A stretch of 64,000 bases of DNA from Aldehydirespirator sp965219165 (GCA_965219165.1 CBDCMW010000002.1:2666001-2730000), one strand, 5' to 3'; shown: positions 41,600 through 50,905, numbered from the stretch's first letter. The notes: generated by a model not told the origin, from the sequence alone. Made by a program: numbers and translations.

Positions 41600-44527
41600 T
41601 CACCCCTCGAGGGTTCGGGCCACCTCGCGCTCTTCGAAGGTCTCGATGATGTCGCCCGGCTTGAGATCCTGGAAGTTGCTCAGGCCTATGCCGCACTCGA
41701 AACCGGAGTGAACCTCGCGGACGTCGTCGGAGAAGCGCTTGAGTGACGTGATGGTCCCCTTCCAGATGATCGCCCCGTCGCGCAGGAACCGCACCTTGGA
41801 CCCCCGGGTGATCGTGCCGTTCTGCACGTAGCACCCCGCCACCGCCCCCAACCGGGGGATGCGGAAGATCTGGCGCACCTCGGCGTCGCCGGTCACGATC
41901 TCCTCGATCTCGGGGGCGAGCATCCCGATCATGGCCGACGACACATCCTCGAGCAGCTTGTAGATGATCTCGTAGGTGCGGATCTCGACGTTCTCGGCAT
42001 CAGCAGCCTCGCGCGCCTTGCGGTCGGGTCGAACGTTGAACCCGATGATGGTCGCGTTGGAGGCCGAGGCGAGCTGGATGTCGTTCTCGGTGATGCCGCC
42101 GACGCCGCGATGCACGATGGCAATGCGGACATCACCGGTTTCCAGCTTGCGGAGGCTCCCTGTGACGGCTTCCAGCGAGCCGTTGACGTCGGCCTTCACG
42201 ATGGCGTTGAGAGTGGCGGTCTCGCCGCGCTGGACCCGGGTGAAGAGATCTTCGAGTTTGGCCCCGCCGGACAGGGCGTGAGCCTCCCGGCCCAGACTCG
42301 ACAGCCGTTGCCAGTGCTCGCGGGCGTCGGCCACCCGCCCGGCGATCTTCTCGTTGGGGGCCACCGCGAAGGTGTCGCCGGCGATGGCGACCTCCGACAG
42401 GCCCAGAACCTGGACCGGGGTCGAAGGAGCGGCCTCGCCGACGCCCTCGCCCTGATCGTCGAGCAGGGCCCGGACGCGCCCCCACGACGCCCCTGCGACC
42501 ACCGGGTCGCCTATGCGCAGCGTGCCCCTCTGCACCAGCACGGTGGCCACAGGCCCCCGCCCGATGTCGAGGTTCGACTCGAGCACGACCCCGCCCGCTC
42601 GACCCTCGGGCGAGGACCGCAGATCCTCGACCTCTGCCACCAGCAGTATCTGGTCCAGCAAGTCCTCGATCCCCTCGCCGGTGAGAGCCGAGACCTCGCA
42701 GTAGATCGTCTCTCCGCCCCAGGACTCCGGAACCAGACCCTGCTCGGCCACTCCGGCGACCGTCCTCTGCAGATCCGCGTTGGGACGGTCGATCTTGTTG
42801 ACCGCCACGACGATGGGAACCTCGGCGGCCTTGGCGTGGTTGATGGCCTCGATCGTCTGGGGCATCACGCCGTCGTCGGCGGCCACGACCAGCACCACAA
42901 TGTCGGTGGCGCTGGCTCCCCGGGCCCGCATGGCGGTGAACGCCTCGTGACCTGGAGTGTCTATGAACGTGAGCATCCGGTCGTTGCGCTCGACCTGATA
43001 GGCGCCGATGTGCTGCGTGATCCCGCCCGCCTCGCCGTCGACCACGTTGGCGTCGCGGATGCGGTCCAGCAGCAGCGTCTTGCCGTGGTCCACATGGCCC
43101 ATGACGGTGACAACTGGAGATCGCAGAGGAGCTTCGGTGCCATCGTCGTCGGCGGCGCCCACGATCCCCAGGAGCTTGCGGAGTTCGGCCTCCTGCTCCT
43201 CGCCGGGATTGACGAGACGGATCTCGGCACCGATCTCCGCGGCGAACAGTTCCATCATCTCGTCGCTGAGCGACTGGGTAGCGGTGACCATCTCGCCGTG
43301 CTGCATCAGGAAGCGGACCACGTCGGCGGCGGTGCGATTGATCTTGGGTCCGAAGTCCTGCGCGGCCGAGGCCCGCTCCACCACGATCACGCCCTCCGGC
43401 ACGGCTGCATGGCGCGGCGTGTAGGTCGGGACATCCATCGGCTGGAGTTCCTCACGCACTCGGCGCCTGCGGCTCTTGCGTCGGGGCGGCCGTCGCTGGG
43501 CGCCGCCGGGACCGCCTCTGCCCGCGGGGCGGCCCGGAGGCCCGGGCGCCGCGGGTCGAGCCCCACCGAGCGATCGGGGACCGCCCGAGGGCGCGCCGCG
43601 GCGCGGGCCAGCTGCTCGATCAGCCGGAGGCCGCTGGCCCGCCGGGCGTGAGGCGGGACCGGCCGACCGGCGTTCGGGGGTAGCCGCGCCACCGCGGGAG
43701 GGGGCGCCATGCGGGGCGGGAGACCGGGGCCGGCGAGGCGGGGGAGGCGGCGGAATCGGCTTGCCCGACCGTGACACGGGCGGGCTCCCGGGCTTGAGGG
43801 AACGGGCCGGAGCTGCACTGGACTGCACTCTGTGGCCTGCCGGCTTTGGCGGCGGCTGCTCCTCCACCACTGGCTGGGGCTCGTCTCGTGTGGCTCGCTT
43901 GGGCGGAGCCACGCTGCCGCTGGAGGAGATCGTCACCTTCGGCTTCGCCGCGACAGGTTCGGCCGGCCGCATCTTCGCCGCGACAGGTTCGGCCGGCCGC
44001 ATCTTCGCCGCGACAGGTTCGGCCGGCCGCATCTTCGCCGCGACAGGTTCGGCCGGCCGCATCTTCGCCGCGACAGCCGGAACCGAGCCGGGCTTGTCCT
44101 GCCGCGGCGCACGGGAGGCCGGCACCTGTACCGCGGGCGCCAGCCGGACGTCGGAGCCGTCCCCCGGCTCAGCCTCGGGCTTCGCAGGAGCGGCGGGCTC
44201 GGTACGGGGAGGTTCCGCCTTGGGCCTTGTGGCGACGGGCTTCCTGTCCGTCGGCTTCTTCGTCTCCGGCTCCACCGCCTCGACCGGGGGCGGAGGCGGA
44301 GGCGGGGGCGGCGGAGGCGGAGGCGGGGGCGGGGGCGGCGGAGGTGGCGGAGGCTTCAGCAGGCCGTCGCGCTCCGCCCTTCGCCGGACCCGGTCGGCCT
44401 GGGCCTCGACAATGCTCGAGGAATGCGACTTCACTCCGATGCTGAGCGCGATGCAAAGATCGAGCGTCTCCTGATTTGTCAGTCCGAGCTCTTTGGCGAG
44501 CTCATGGACGCGGATCTTGCCTGGCAA
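41600..44527 (-). CDS. infB: Translation initiation factor IF-2
   Basis: A 975-aa GTPase that brings initiator tRNA to the ribosome. Residues 1-55 form an IF2_N domain (IRVHELAKELGLTNQETLDL). Then come a run of more than 20 consecutive prolines (around 64-87), four exact 10-residue repeats (MRPAEPVAAK) and a long Pro/Arg/Gly-rich linker. A second IF2_N-like module (NRTAADVVRFLMQHGEMV) precedes the G domain: GHVDHGKTLLLD, GGITQHIGAY, DTPGHEAFTAMR, VAVNKIDRP. Domains II to IV complete the protein. The extended N-terminus is typical of actinobacteria but the proline run is extreme and would depend on EF-P. Confidence 0.97.
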   Translation of the reverse strand: MPGKIRVHELAKELGLTNQETLDLCIALSIGVKSHSSSIVEAQADRVRRRAERDGLLKPPPPPPPPPPPPPPPPPPPPPPPVEAVEPETKKPTDRKPVATRPKAEPPRTEPAAPAKPEAEPGDGSDVRLAPAVQVPASRAPRQDKPGSVPAVAAKMRPAEPVAAKMRPAEPVAAKMRPAEPVAAKMRPAEPVAAKPKVTISSSGSVAPPKRATRDEPQPVVEEQPPPKPAGHRVQSSAAPARSLKPGSPPVSRSGKPIPPPPPPRRPRSPAPHGAPSRGGAATPERRSAGPASRPAGQRPPADRAAGPRRGAPSGGPRSLGGARPAAPGPPGRPAGRGGPGGAQRRPPRRKSRRRRVREELQPMDVPTYTPRHAAVPEGVIVVERASAAQDFGPKINRTAADVVRFLMQHGEMVTATQSLSDEMMELFAAEIGAEIRLVNPGEEQEAELRKLLGIVGAADDDGTEAPLRSPVVTVMGHVDHGKTLLLDRIRDANVVDGEAGGITQHIGAYQVERNDRMLTFIDTPGHEAFTAMRARGASATDIVVLVVAADDGVMPQTIEAINHAKAAEVPIVVAVNKIDRPNADLQRTVAGVAEQGLVPESWGGETIYCEVSALTGEGIEDLLDQILLVAEVEDLRSSPEGRAGGVVLESNLDIGRGPVATVLVQRGTLRIGDPVVAGASWGRVRALLDDQGEGVGEAAPSTPVQVLGLSEVAIAGDTFAVAPNEKIAGRVADAREHWQRLSSLGREAHALSGGAKLEDLFTRVQRGETATLNAIVKADVNGSLEAVTGSLRKLETGDVRIAIVHRGVGGITENDIQLASASNATIIGFNVRPDRKAREAADAENVEIRTYEIIYKLLEDVSSAMIGMLAPEIEEIVTGDAEVRQIFRIPRLGAVAGCYVQNGTITRGSKVRFLRDGAIIWKGTITSLKRFSDDVREVHSGFECGIGLSNFQDLKPGDIIETFEEREVARTLEG
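43947..44076 (-). repeat. 30-bp exact tandem repeat inside infB
   Basis: Four perfect 30-bp units plus 10 bases (starting 43947, 43977, 44007, 44037), encoding four copies of the 10-residue segment MRPAEPVAAK in the linker of IF-2. Confidence 0.97.
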
Positions 44528-44539
44528 CGCATGCCCCCT

Positions 44540-44827
44540 TCAGGACCGGCCGGCGCGGCCACTCGGCCCGGGAACGCTCCCCGGGCGCAACGGCCACGCC
44601 TCCCGAAGCCTAGCGATCTCGCCCGGCTTCACGTCAGCCCGAAGGGCCCTTCCGAAGGCGCGGCGGTGTTCGGCCAGGTCGAAGCAGGCAATGTCCTCAC
44701 ACAGCCAGGCACCCCGCCCAGGGCCTGACCCGACAACCAGCGCGCCGCCCGGAGCCATGCCCACGCGCCGCATCTCCGCACCCGGACGGCGGGTGCGGCA
44801 GCCGATGCAGGTGCGGATCGGGCTCAG
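44540..44827 (-). CDS. ylxR: YlxR family RNA-binding/nucleoid-associated protein (DUF448)
   Basis: A small basic protein between nusA and infB. PIRTCIGCRTRRPGAEMRRV and GRGAWLC with CFDLAEHRRAFGRALR are the YlxR signatures. In the frame no ATG, GTG or TTG exists near the expected start; CTG at 44827 overlaps the nusA stop (CTGA) and has GGAGG four bases upstream, so CTG initiation is the best reading (95 aa). The only alternative, ATG at 44911, would overlap nusA by 88 bases. Confidence 0.85.
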   Translation of the reverse strand: MSPIRTCIGCRTRRPGAEMRRVGMAPGGALVVGSGPGRGAWLCEDIACFDLAEHRRAFGRALRADVKPGEIARLREAWPLRPGSVPGPSGRAGRS

Positions 44828-45996
44828 GTGCCCTCCGCCTGATCCGCCGGGACCTCGACCTTCTCCGAACGGGAGTCCTCGACCTGGTCCTGTGCCATGG
44901 CTGCGGCCCACGCCTCAGCGCTGACCGCCTCGCCGCCGTCAGCCGGCCGCCACAATTGCTCTCCCGTCTCCGGATTGGTGATCCACTCTCCCTCCGCCCA
45001 TTCCACGTCGCCGTAGGCCGCCTCTTCGGCCAGCTGGGACTCACTCTTGATGTTTATGCCCCAGCCGGTCAGCCGGCTGGCAAGGCGAGCGTTCTGGCCC
45101 TCCTTGCCGATCGCGAGCGAGAGCTGGTAGTCGGGGACGATCACGTCGCAGTTGCCGGTCATCTCGTTGGGGCGGACCTCCTTGATCCTGGCCGGTGACA
45201 GCGCCTTGGTCACGAACTCCTTGAGCTCGCTGCTGAACGGCACGATGTCGATCTTCTCGCCTCGCAACTCGTTGACCACTTGGCGAACCCTTGCCCCCCG
45301 GGCCCCCACGCACGCACCCACCGGATCGACGTTCGGGTCGTTCGAGTACACCGCGATCTTGGTTCGGTGGCCCGGTTCGCGCGCACATGCCTTGATCTCG
45401 ACGATTCCGTCGGCGATCTCGGGGACCTCCAACTCGAAGAGCCTCTTCACCAGGCCGGGATGGGTTCGGCTCACCACGATCTGGGGTCCCTTGGCCGTCT
45501 TGCGAACCTCGACGATGTAGGCCTTCAGCCGAGTGTTGGAGTCGGGCCGCTCGTAGGGCACCTGCTCTGCCTGGGGAAGCAGTGCCTCGACCCGGCCCAG
45601 ATCGAGAAGGGTGTAGCGCGCGTCGGTCTGCTGGATCATGCCGGTGACTATGTCTCCCTCGCGGCCTGCGTACTCCTCGTACTTGAGCTCCCGTTCCGCC
45701 TCGCGGATGCGCTGGGTCATGACCTGGCGGGCAGTCTGCGCGGCGATGCGCCCGAAGTTGTCCGGCGTCACCTCGAACTCCTCGCCGACCGGATTGCCCT
45801 CGGCGTCCAGATCCTGGGCCAGCACGTGGAACTCCATCGTGGAGGGATCGATCGTCACCCAGGCGTACTCCTTGGCGTCGGGCAGCCGCTTGTACGCGGA
45901 CTCCAAGGCGTCGGCCAGGGCCGCAAACAGCGCGTCGACGGTGATCCCCCGCTCGGCCGCCATCGCCTGGAGCGCTTCCATCATCTCCGCGTTCAT
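44824..45996 (-). CDS. nusA: Transcription termination/antitermination factor NusA
   Basis: Binds RNA polymerase and nascent RNA. The 390-aa protein has the N-terminal polymerase-binding domain (residues 1-125), the S1 domain (EGDIVTGMIQQTDARYTLLD) and two KH domains with CVGARGARVRQVV and SLAIGKEGQNARLASRLTGW. The acidic C-terminal tail is short. ATG at 45996 has AGGAGG seven bases upstream, overlapping the end of rimP context. Confidence 0.96.
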   Translation of the reverse strand: MNAEMMEALQAMAAERGITVDALFAALADALESAYKRLPDAKEYAWVTIDPSTMEFHVLAQDLDAEGNPVGEEFEVTPDNFGRIAAQTARQVMTQRIREAERELKYEEYAGREGDIVTGMIQQTDARYTLLDLGRVEALLPQAEQVPYERPDSNTRLKAYIVEVRKTAKGPQIVVSRTHPGLVKRLFELEVPEIADGIVEIKACAREPGHRTKIAVYSNDPNVDPVGACVGARGARVRQVVNELRGEKIDIVPFSSELKEFVTKALSPARIKEVRPNEMTGNCDVIVPDYQLSLAIGKEGQNARLASRLTGWGINIKSESQLAEEAAYGDVEWAEGEWITNPETGEQLWRPADGGEAVSAEAWAAAMAQDQVEDSRSEKVEVPADQAEGT

Positions 45997-46009
45997 GCCT
46001 TTGCCTCCT

Positions 46010-46513
46010 TCATGCCTTCGCCTCCTTGTGGTCTCGTCCTTGGGACTGATGCGGTTGGTGCGCGCCCGTGCCCCACTCGAAGATCGTGCGGGCCGATGCC
46101 AGCTGGTCATAGGCGATGCGGCAAACCTCGCCGTCCTGGCTTCGCAGCTCGACTCCGTCGTCGGCCACCGCTTCCAGGATCCCCGACAGCCGGCGCGGCC
46201 CGTCGAAGCCGGCGCGGGTCTTTACCCTGACTTCAGACCCGGCGGCACGGCGGAAGTGCTCGGGGGTGCGGAGGGGACGCTCCAAGCCGGGGCTCGAGAC
46301 CTCCAGCGTGTACCGGCCCGGTATGAGATCGTGCTCATCGAGAGCGTGGCTCACCGACCTCGACAGACGGGCGATGACATCGAGATCGATCCCGCCGTCG
46401 GCGTCGACGAGGATTCGGACGGTGCCGCCATGGTGCTCGATGTCGTACAGGTCAACCGAGGCGGCCTCCGCCATCGGGGCAACGAGTTCGCGGACGCGAT
46501 CGATGATCGCCAT
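46010..46513 (-). CDS. rimP: Ribosome maturation factor RimP
   Basis: Supports 30S subunit assembly. The 167-aa protein starts MAIIDRVRELVAPMAEAA and shows VRILVDADGGIDLDVIARLS, YTLEVSSPGLERPLRTPEHF, both RimP hallmarks, and a C-terminal Sm-like domain. ATG at 46513 is preferred over an upstream ATG that would lengthen an unconserved N-terminus. It heads the nusA-infB run. Confidence 0.93.
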   Translation of the reverse strand: MAIIDRVRELVAPMAEAASVDLYDIEHHGGTVRILVDADGGIDLDVIARLSRSVSHALDEHDLIPGRYTLEVSSPGLERPLRTPEHFRRAAGSEVRVKTRAGFDGPRRLSGILEAVADDGVELRSQDGEVCRIAYDQLASARTIFEWGTGAHQPHQSQGRDHKEAKA

Positions 46514-46568
46514 GATATTCCCTGGAATTCTGCTCTCGAGTGCTGCTCGGGTCGGGGCCCGAACCGGC

Positions 46569-46596
46569 AACGGCGTGGGCACGAACCCACGCCGTT
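46569..46596 (-). terminator. Hairpin between ispG and rimP
   Basis: An 11-bp perfect stem (AACGGCGTGGG / CCCACGCCGTT, 6-nt loop). It ends the ispG-side transcript; a short T-run follows only in the plus direction, so efficiency leftward is uncertain. Confidence 0.5.
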
Positions 46597-46621
46597 TCCG
46601 AAGAATCGAACGTACCGCCAG

Positions 46622-46654
46622 TATACCCGTGCTACGGATATACCCGTGCTACGG
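46622..46654 (+). repeat. 16-bp direct repeat over the ispG stop codon
   Basis: TATACCCGTGCTACGG occurs at 46622-46637 and 46639-46654. The second copy contains the ispG stop (46649-46651). Confidence 0.9.
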
Positions 46655-47887
46655 CCTCTGGCGACTCTTGCGCCGGATGCTCGCCACCACGGCCTCTGAC
46701 TTGTTGGCGTCGTCCCCTAGCTCGTCGAGGTTGCGGCGGCGATCCTCCTCAGCCGCACGCCGAGCCGAGGCGCGCGTCTCCTTGGCCCGCTCCAGTGCGG
46801 CCTCCGAGCCGTGCTCACAGATGAACTCGGCCCATTCCACCAGCGCGTCCACCATGGCGTCCTCGGCGACCACTGCCACGTTCTCGCCCTTCACGAACAG
46901 GTGTCCCCGGCGGTTCCCTGCAGCGATGCCGAGGTCGGCGTCCCGGGCCTCGCCCGGACCGTTCACGACGCAACCCATCACGGCCACCTGCAGCGGTATG
47001 CGCCGCTCGCCGAAGGCCTCCATGGCCCGCTGGGCCACGCCGAACACGTCCACCTCGGCCCGCCCGCAGCTGGGGCACGCGATCAGGTCGACGTTGCGGC
47101 GCTCGCGCAGGCCCATCGCCTCCAGCAGCTTCCGGCCGGCCCGAGCCTCCTCAACCGGGTCGGTGGTCAGCGAATAGCGGATCGTGTCGCCGATGCCCTC
47201 GGCGAGCAGTGCCGCGATCCCGGCCGTCGACTTGATGGTCCCGGCGGGCGGGGGCCCGGCCTCGGTCACACCGAGATGCAGCGGATGGTCTGTCGTGTCC
47301 GCGAGCTGCCGGTAAGCCTCGATCATCAGCGGAACGCTCGACGCCTTCACCGAGATCTTCACCAGGTCGAACCCGACATCGGTGAAGTAGGCGAGCTCGC
47401 GCATCGCGGAGGCCACCATCGCTTCAGGCGTCACTCCCAGCTCGGGGTGGTAGAGGTCAGGGTCGAGCGAGCCTCCGTTGACTCCAATGCGGATGGGCAC
47501 GCCGCGGTCCCTGCACTCCCGCGCCACGGCCTTGATGTGCTCGGGCCTGCGGATGTTGCCAGGGTTCAGACGCAGGCAGTGCACCCCAGCCTCCAGCGCG
47601 GCCAGCGCCATCCGGTAGTTGTTGTGGATGTCGGCAATGATCGGCACCGGCGAGCGAGGCACGATGCGGGCCAGCCCCTCAGCGGCCTCGGCCTTGTTGC
47701 AGGTGCAGCGCACGATGTCGGCGCCCGCGGCCGCCAGCGCGTAGATCTGCTGCAGAGTGGCCTCGTGGTCGGCCGTCTTGGTGACCGTCATCGACTGCAC
47801 GGTCACCGGCGCGCCGCCCCCCACCGGTACCGTTCCGACCACGATCTGCCGAGTGTCCCTCCGTGGGAACCTCGCGGTGACCTTCAC
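46649..47887 (-). CDS. ispG: (E)-4-hydroxy-3-methylbut-2-enyl-diphosphate synthase
   Basis: [4Fe-4S] enzyme of the MEP isoprenoid pathway. The 412-aa protein has RQIVVGTVPVGGGAPVTVQS at the N-terminus, RLNPGNI, IRIGVNGGSLDP, and the cluster cysteines in LIACPSCGRAEVD and MGCVVNGPGEARDADLG. The C-terminal about 40 residues are charged and low complexity. It follows rseP and dxr, another MEP gene. Confidence 0.96.
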   Translation of the reverse strand: MKVTARFPRRDTRQIVVGTVPVGGGAPVTVQSMTVTKTADHEATLQQIYALAAAGADIVRCTCNKAEAAEGLARIVPRSPVPIIADIHNNYRMALAALEAGVHCLRLNPGNIRRPEHIKAVARECRDRGVPIRIGVNGGSLDPDLYHPELGVTPEAMVASAMRELAYFTDVGFDLVKISVKASSVPLMIEAYRQLADTTDHPLHLGVTEAGPPPAGTIKSTAGIAALLAEGIGDTIRYSLTTDPVEEARAGRKLLEAMGLRERRNVDLIACPSCGRAEVDVFGVAQRAMEAFGERRIPLQVAVMGCVVNGPGEARDADLGIAAGNRRGHLFVKGENVAVVAEDAMVDALVEWAEFICEHGSEAALERAKETRASARRAAEEDRRRNLDELGDDANKSEAVVASIRRKSRQRP

Positions 47888-47940
47888 GGCGGGAGTCTAT
47901 CCGCTCGGCCTCTCGGAGGCAGCGCGGATAGGTGTCACCG

Positions 47941-48062
47941 CCTCGCGGTGAAGCGTCGTGTTTCCCGCTCTCGTTCGCTGCGCTCTCGGGCCGCTCGGGC
48001 CACGGCCTCGCTCAGCGCCCGCGTGATTCCTCGTGACCTGCGGCCTATCCGCTCGGCCTCTC
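47941..48062 (+). repeat. Interspersed ~120-bp repeat, copy C
   Basis: Same sequence as copies A and D (CGCGGTGAAGC at left, CGGCCTATCCGCTCGGCCTC at right). The right end runs into the rseP stop codon (48061-48063). It fills most of the ispG-rseP gap. Confidence 0.85.
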
Positions 48063-49542
48063 AGCCGAAGCTGACGGGGTCGAAGATGTCGCGCACCAGC
48101 GCCACGCCGCCCACCAGCAGCAGCAGGGCCACAACCGCGTACGTGAGCGGCAGGAGCCGGGCCGCATCCACCCGGTGGGAGCGGCCGCCGATGGAGCGGA
48201 TCCGCTCGTACGTGACCACGGCTACATGGCCCCCGTCCAGCGGAAGCAGCGGCAGCAGGTTGAACACCCCAATAAACACGTTCACATACACCAGCAGCAC
48301 CAGCACCTCGGTTGCGCCGTCGGAAGCTGCCTCCGCCCCGATCCGGGCCACGCCGTAGATCGACAGGATCCGGTTCTCATCCGGATGAGACGTATCGAGC
48401 CGCCGCAACTCGACCTCGCGGGCCGTCTGCGCGCTGCCGGCGGCCCGATCGTCGCCCCGCAACCCGTCCAGAGTGCCTCCGAATCCATCGGTCACGATGC
48501 TGGGGATGGCGAAGATCACGTCGCGCACGGTCCATCCGAGCAGGCGCATCGACTCGCTGGCAGCCTGCACCACGCCAAGCCCGTCGGCGCGGTAGTCGGC
48601 TGACACCCCGAAGAATCCCCTGACCGCGGATGACGGGTGGACCAGCTCGATGATCATCGTCCCCTCCACCACGGCCGGCCTGCCCGTCCGGGTGTCGACG
48701 ATGGTCATGTCGATCGGCTCGCCGATCCGGTCGCGCCCGTACTCGGCCACCTTCACGTACGTGGGAGCGCCTGCAGATTCGAGACCCTCGACGGCAAGGA
48801 TCCGGTCCCCTTCGATGAGCCCGACGATCCCGGCCGCGCCCTCAGCGGTGAGGCGCTCGCCCACCTGGGTCACTGCAGTGCGCACCGCGCCGTCGCGGTG
48901 GTAGACCACCTCCACCTCGGCGCCCGCGAGCTGCTGCACCTGACGAGAGAAGTCGGCGAAGGTGTTGCGGCGCACGCCCGCGACCGAGATCAGCTCGTCA
49001 CCGGGCTGCAGGCCCGCCGCGGCGGCCGCGCTGTCGGGCGAGACGGTAGCCAGCGTCCATTCCTCAACCTCGTCGGCATCAGACCCGGCGCCGCCCACGA
49101 ACCTTCCGTCACCGAGGAGCACCGCGAACAGCAGCACCAGCGCGATGACGAAGTGCATGCCGGACCCCGCCGTCAGCACGAGCAGCTTCCTCGGGTAGCT
49201 CTGCTGCCGGAAGCTGCGGGGCTCGTCGAGAGGCTCCACCTCGTCGAGGTTGTTCATCCCGACGATGCGCACATACGCGCCCGCCCATATGGCCTTGACT
49301 CCGTACTCCGTCTCGCCGCGGCGGAACGACCAGAGGCGCGGGCCGAACCCGATGAAGAACTCGCTGACCTTCATGCCCGTCCATCGGGCGGTGAGGTAGT
49401 GGCCGAGCTCGTGCATGAACAACATGGCCACCAGCAACAGGATGATCACGACCCAGCTCGCGCCGGCGAACACGCCTATGAGCACGAGGAGCCCGACGAG
49501 CACGGCAAGGCCACCGTGATCGTCGAAACGCTGCGTCATCAC
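48061..49542 (-). CDS. rseP: Site-2 membrane metalloprotease RseP
   Basis: Intramembrane zinc protease of 493 aa that cleaves anti-sigma factors or signal-peptide remnants. The first hydrophobic segment ends in FMHELGHYLTARW (zinc HExxH), a PDZ domain lies around GLQPGDELISVAGVRR, and the second zinc motif is LLPLLPLDGGHVAVV near the C-terminus. An extra PDZ-like or linker part makes it longer than the 400-450 aa common in relatives. It overlaps the dxr stop (ATGA). Confidence 0.94.
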   Translation of the reverse strand: MMTQRFDDHGGLAVLVGLLVLIGVFAGASWVVIILLLVAMLFMHELGHYLTARWTGMKVSEFFIGFGPRLWSFRRGETEYGVKAIWAGAYVRIVGMNNLDEVEPLDEPRSFRQQSYPRKLLVLTAGSGMHFVIALVLLFAVLLGDGRFVGGAGSDADEVEEWTLATVSPDSAAAAAGLQPGDELISVAGVRRNTFADFSRQVQQLAGAEVEVVYHRDGAVRTAVTQVGERLTAEGAAGIVGLIEGDRILAVEGLESAGAPTYVKVAEYGRDRIGEPIDMTIVDTRTGRPAVVEGTMIIELVHPSSAVRGFFGVSADYRADGLGVVQAASESMRLLGWTVRDVIFAIPSIVTDGFGGTLDGLRGDDRAAGSAQTAREVELRRLDTSHPDENRILSIYGVARIGAEAASDGATEVLVLLVYVNVFIGVFNLLPLLPLDGGHVAVVTYERIRSIGGRSHRVDAARLLPLTYAVVALLLLVGGVALVRDIFDPVSFG

Positions 49543-50699
49543 GCTGCCTCGCGGCGCTCCACGAGGCCCGCGGCGACCCGGCGGGCCTCACCGTCGGCGG
49601 CCAGCACCGCGTCGACATCGGCAGCCTTGTAGCCGGGCCACAGCCCGAGGGCCTCCTCCAGCAGACTAGCGATGTCCACCCAGCGGATCCGGTCGTCGAG
49701 GAAGGCCTGCACGGCGACTTCATTGGCGGCACTGAGCCAGGCCGGCGCGGTCTCCGAGGCCCGCCCGGCCTCGAAGGCCAGGTCGATACAGCCGAAGGCG
49801 CCGCGGTCGGGCGGCTCGAAGTCCAAGCGGCCCAGCTCGGCCCAGTCGATAGCACCGAAGGCCAAGTCGAGGCGATCGGGGTAGGCGAGCGCGTACCCGA
49901 TGCAGAGCCTCATGTCGGGCTTCGAGAGCTGGGCCACTGTCGCCCCGTCGCAGTAGGTGACCATGGAATGGACGATGGACTGCGGATGCACCACGACCTC
50001 GATCTGGTCGTAGGCGACCCCGAAGAGCTCGTGCGCCTCGATGACCTCGAGGCCCTTGTTCATGAGCGTGCTGGAGTCGATGGTGATCTTGGGGCCCATC
50101 TGCCAGGTGGGGTGGGCCAACGCGTCGGCGATGGTGACCTCCTCCAGCTCAGACCGGCTGCGTCCCCGGAAGGGTCCTCCGCTCGCGGTCAGGACGATGG
50201 AGGACACGCGCTCGGGATGATCGTTGGCCCGCAGGCACTGGTGGACGGCGCAGTGCTCGGAGTCGACGGGAATGATCTCCGCTCCGGCCGTAGCCCGGGC
50301 CCGCTGCACCACGGGACCAGCCGCGATGAGCGACTCCTTGTTGGCGAGTCCGAGCCGTTTGCCGGCCTCCAGAGCGGCCAGCGTGACTGGCAGCCCCGCG
50401 AACCCGACCACCCCGTTGATGACCGTGTCGGCGGTGGACGCCGCGGCAGCCATGGCGCCGGAGCCAGCGAGCAGCTCGACGGTGTCGGGCAGCCGCTCGG
50501 CCAGGGCCGAGGCCCGCGATGCGTCGGCAATTGCCACCACGTCCGGGCGGAAGCGCTGAGCCTGCTCAGCGAGCAGATCCACCGAGCGGGCCGCACCCAG
50601 AGCGGCCACGCGGTACCGGTCGGGTCGGGCCTGGATGATGTCGAGCGCTTGGGTTCCGATCGATCCGGTCGAGCCGAGAACGGCGACCGATAGCGCCAA
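49539..50699 (-). CDS. dxr: 1-deoxy-D-xylulose 5-phosphate reductoisomerase
   Basis: Second step of the MEP pathway, giving MEP from DXP with NADPH. The 386-aa protein shows VLGSTGSIGTQALDIIQARP, LANKESLIAAG, IPVDSEHCAVHQCL and STLMNKGLEVIEAHELFGV, in the order expected, with the metal-binding acidic residues. It is upstream of rseP and 200 bases downstream of cdsA. Confidence 0.97.
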   Translation of the reverse strand: MALSVAVLGSTGSIGTQALDIIQARPDRYRVAALGAARSVDLLAEQAQRFRPDVVAIADASRASALAERLPDTVELLAGSGAMAAAASTADTVINGVVGFAGLPVTLAALEAGKRLGLANKESLIAAGPVVQRARATAGAEIIPVDSEHCAVHQCLRANDHPERVSSIVLTASGGPFRGRSRSELEEVTIADALAHPTWQMGPKITIDSSTLMNKGLEVIEAHELFGVAYDQIEVVVHPQSIVHSMVTYCDGATVAQLSKPDMRLCIGYALAYPDRLDLAFGAIDWAELGRLDFEPPDRGAFGCIDLAFEAGRASETAPAWLSAANEVAVQAFLDDRIRWVDIASLLEEALGLWPGYKAADVDAVLAADGEARRVAAGLVERREAA

Positions 50700-50783
50700 G
50701 GTCAGATCACCTCGATCATCGGATCACCCCGGTCATTCGGACCGTCCCGACCCTTCGAGGCGCCGCTGACAGGTGACAAGGCC

Positions 50784-50905
50784 CCGCGGTGAAGCATGGT
50801 GTCTCCCGCTCCTGTTCGCCGCGCTCACGGGCCGCTCGGGCCACGGCCTCGCTCGGCGCCTCGTGAAAACCCTCATGAACTGCCGCCTATCCGCTCGGCC
50901 TCTAG
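50784..50905 (+). repeat. Interspersed ~120-bp repeat, copy D
   Basis: Left CCGCGGTGAAGC, right CCGCCTATCCGCTCGGCCTC. The right end contains the cdsA stop codon (50902-50904). It occupies the dxr-cdsA gap. Confidence 0.85.

Noticed and set aside
43476..44728. Plus-strand frames opposite infB
   Set aside because: Produced by the proline and 30-bp repeats read backwards (polyglycine).
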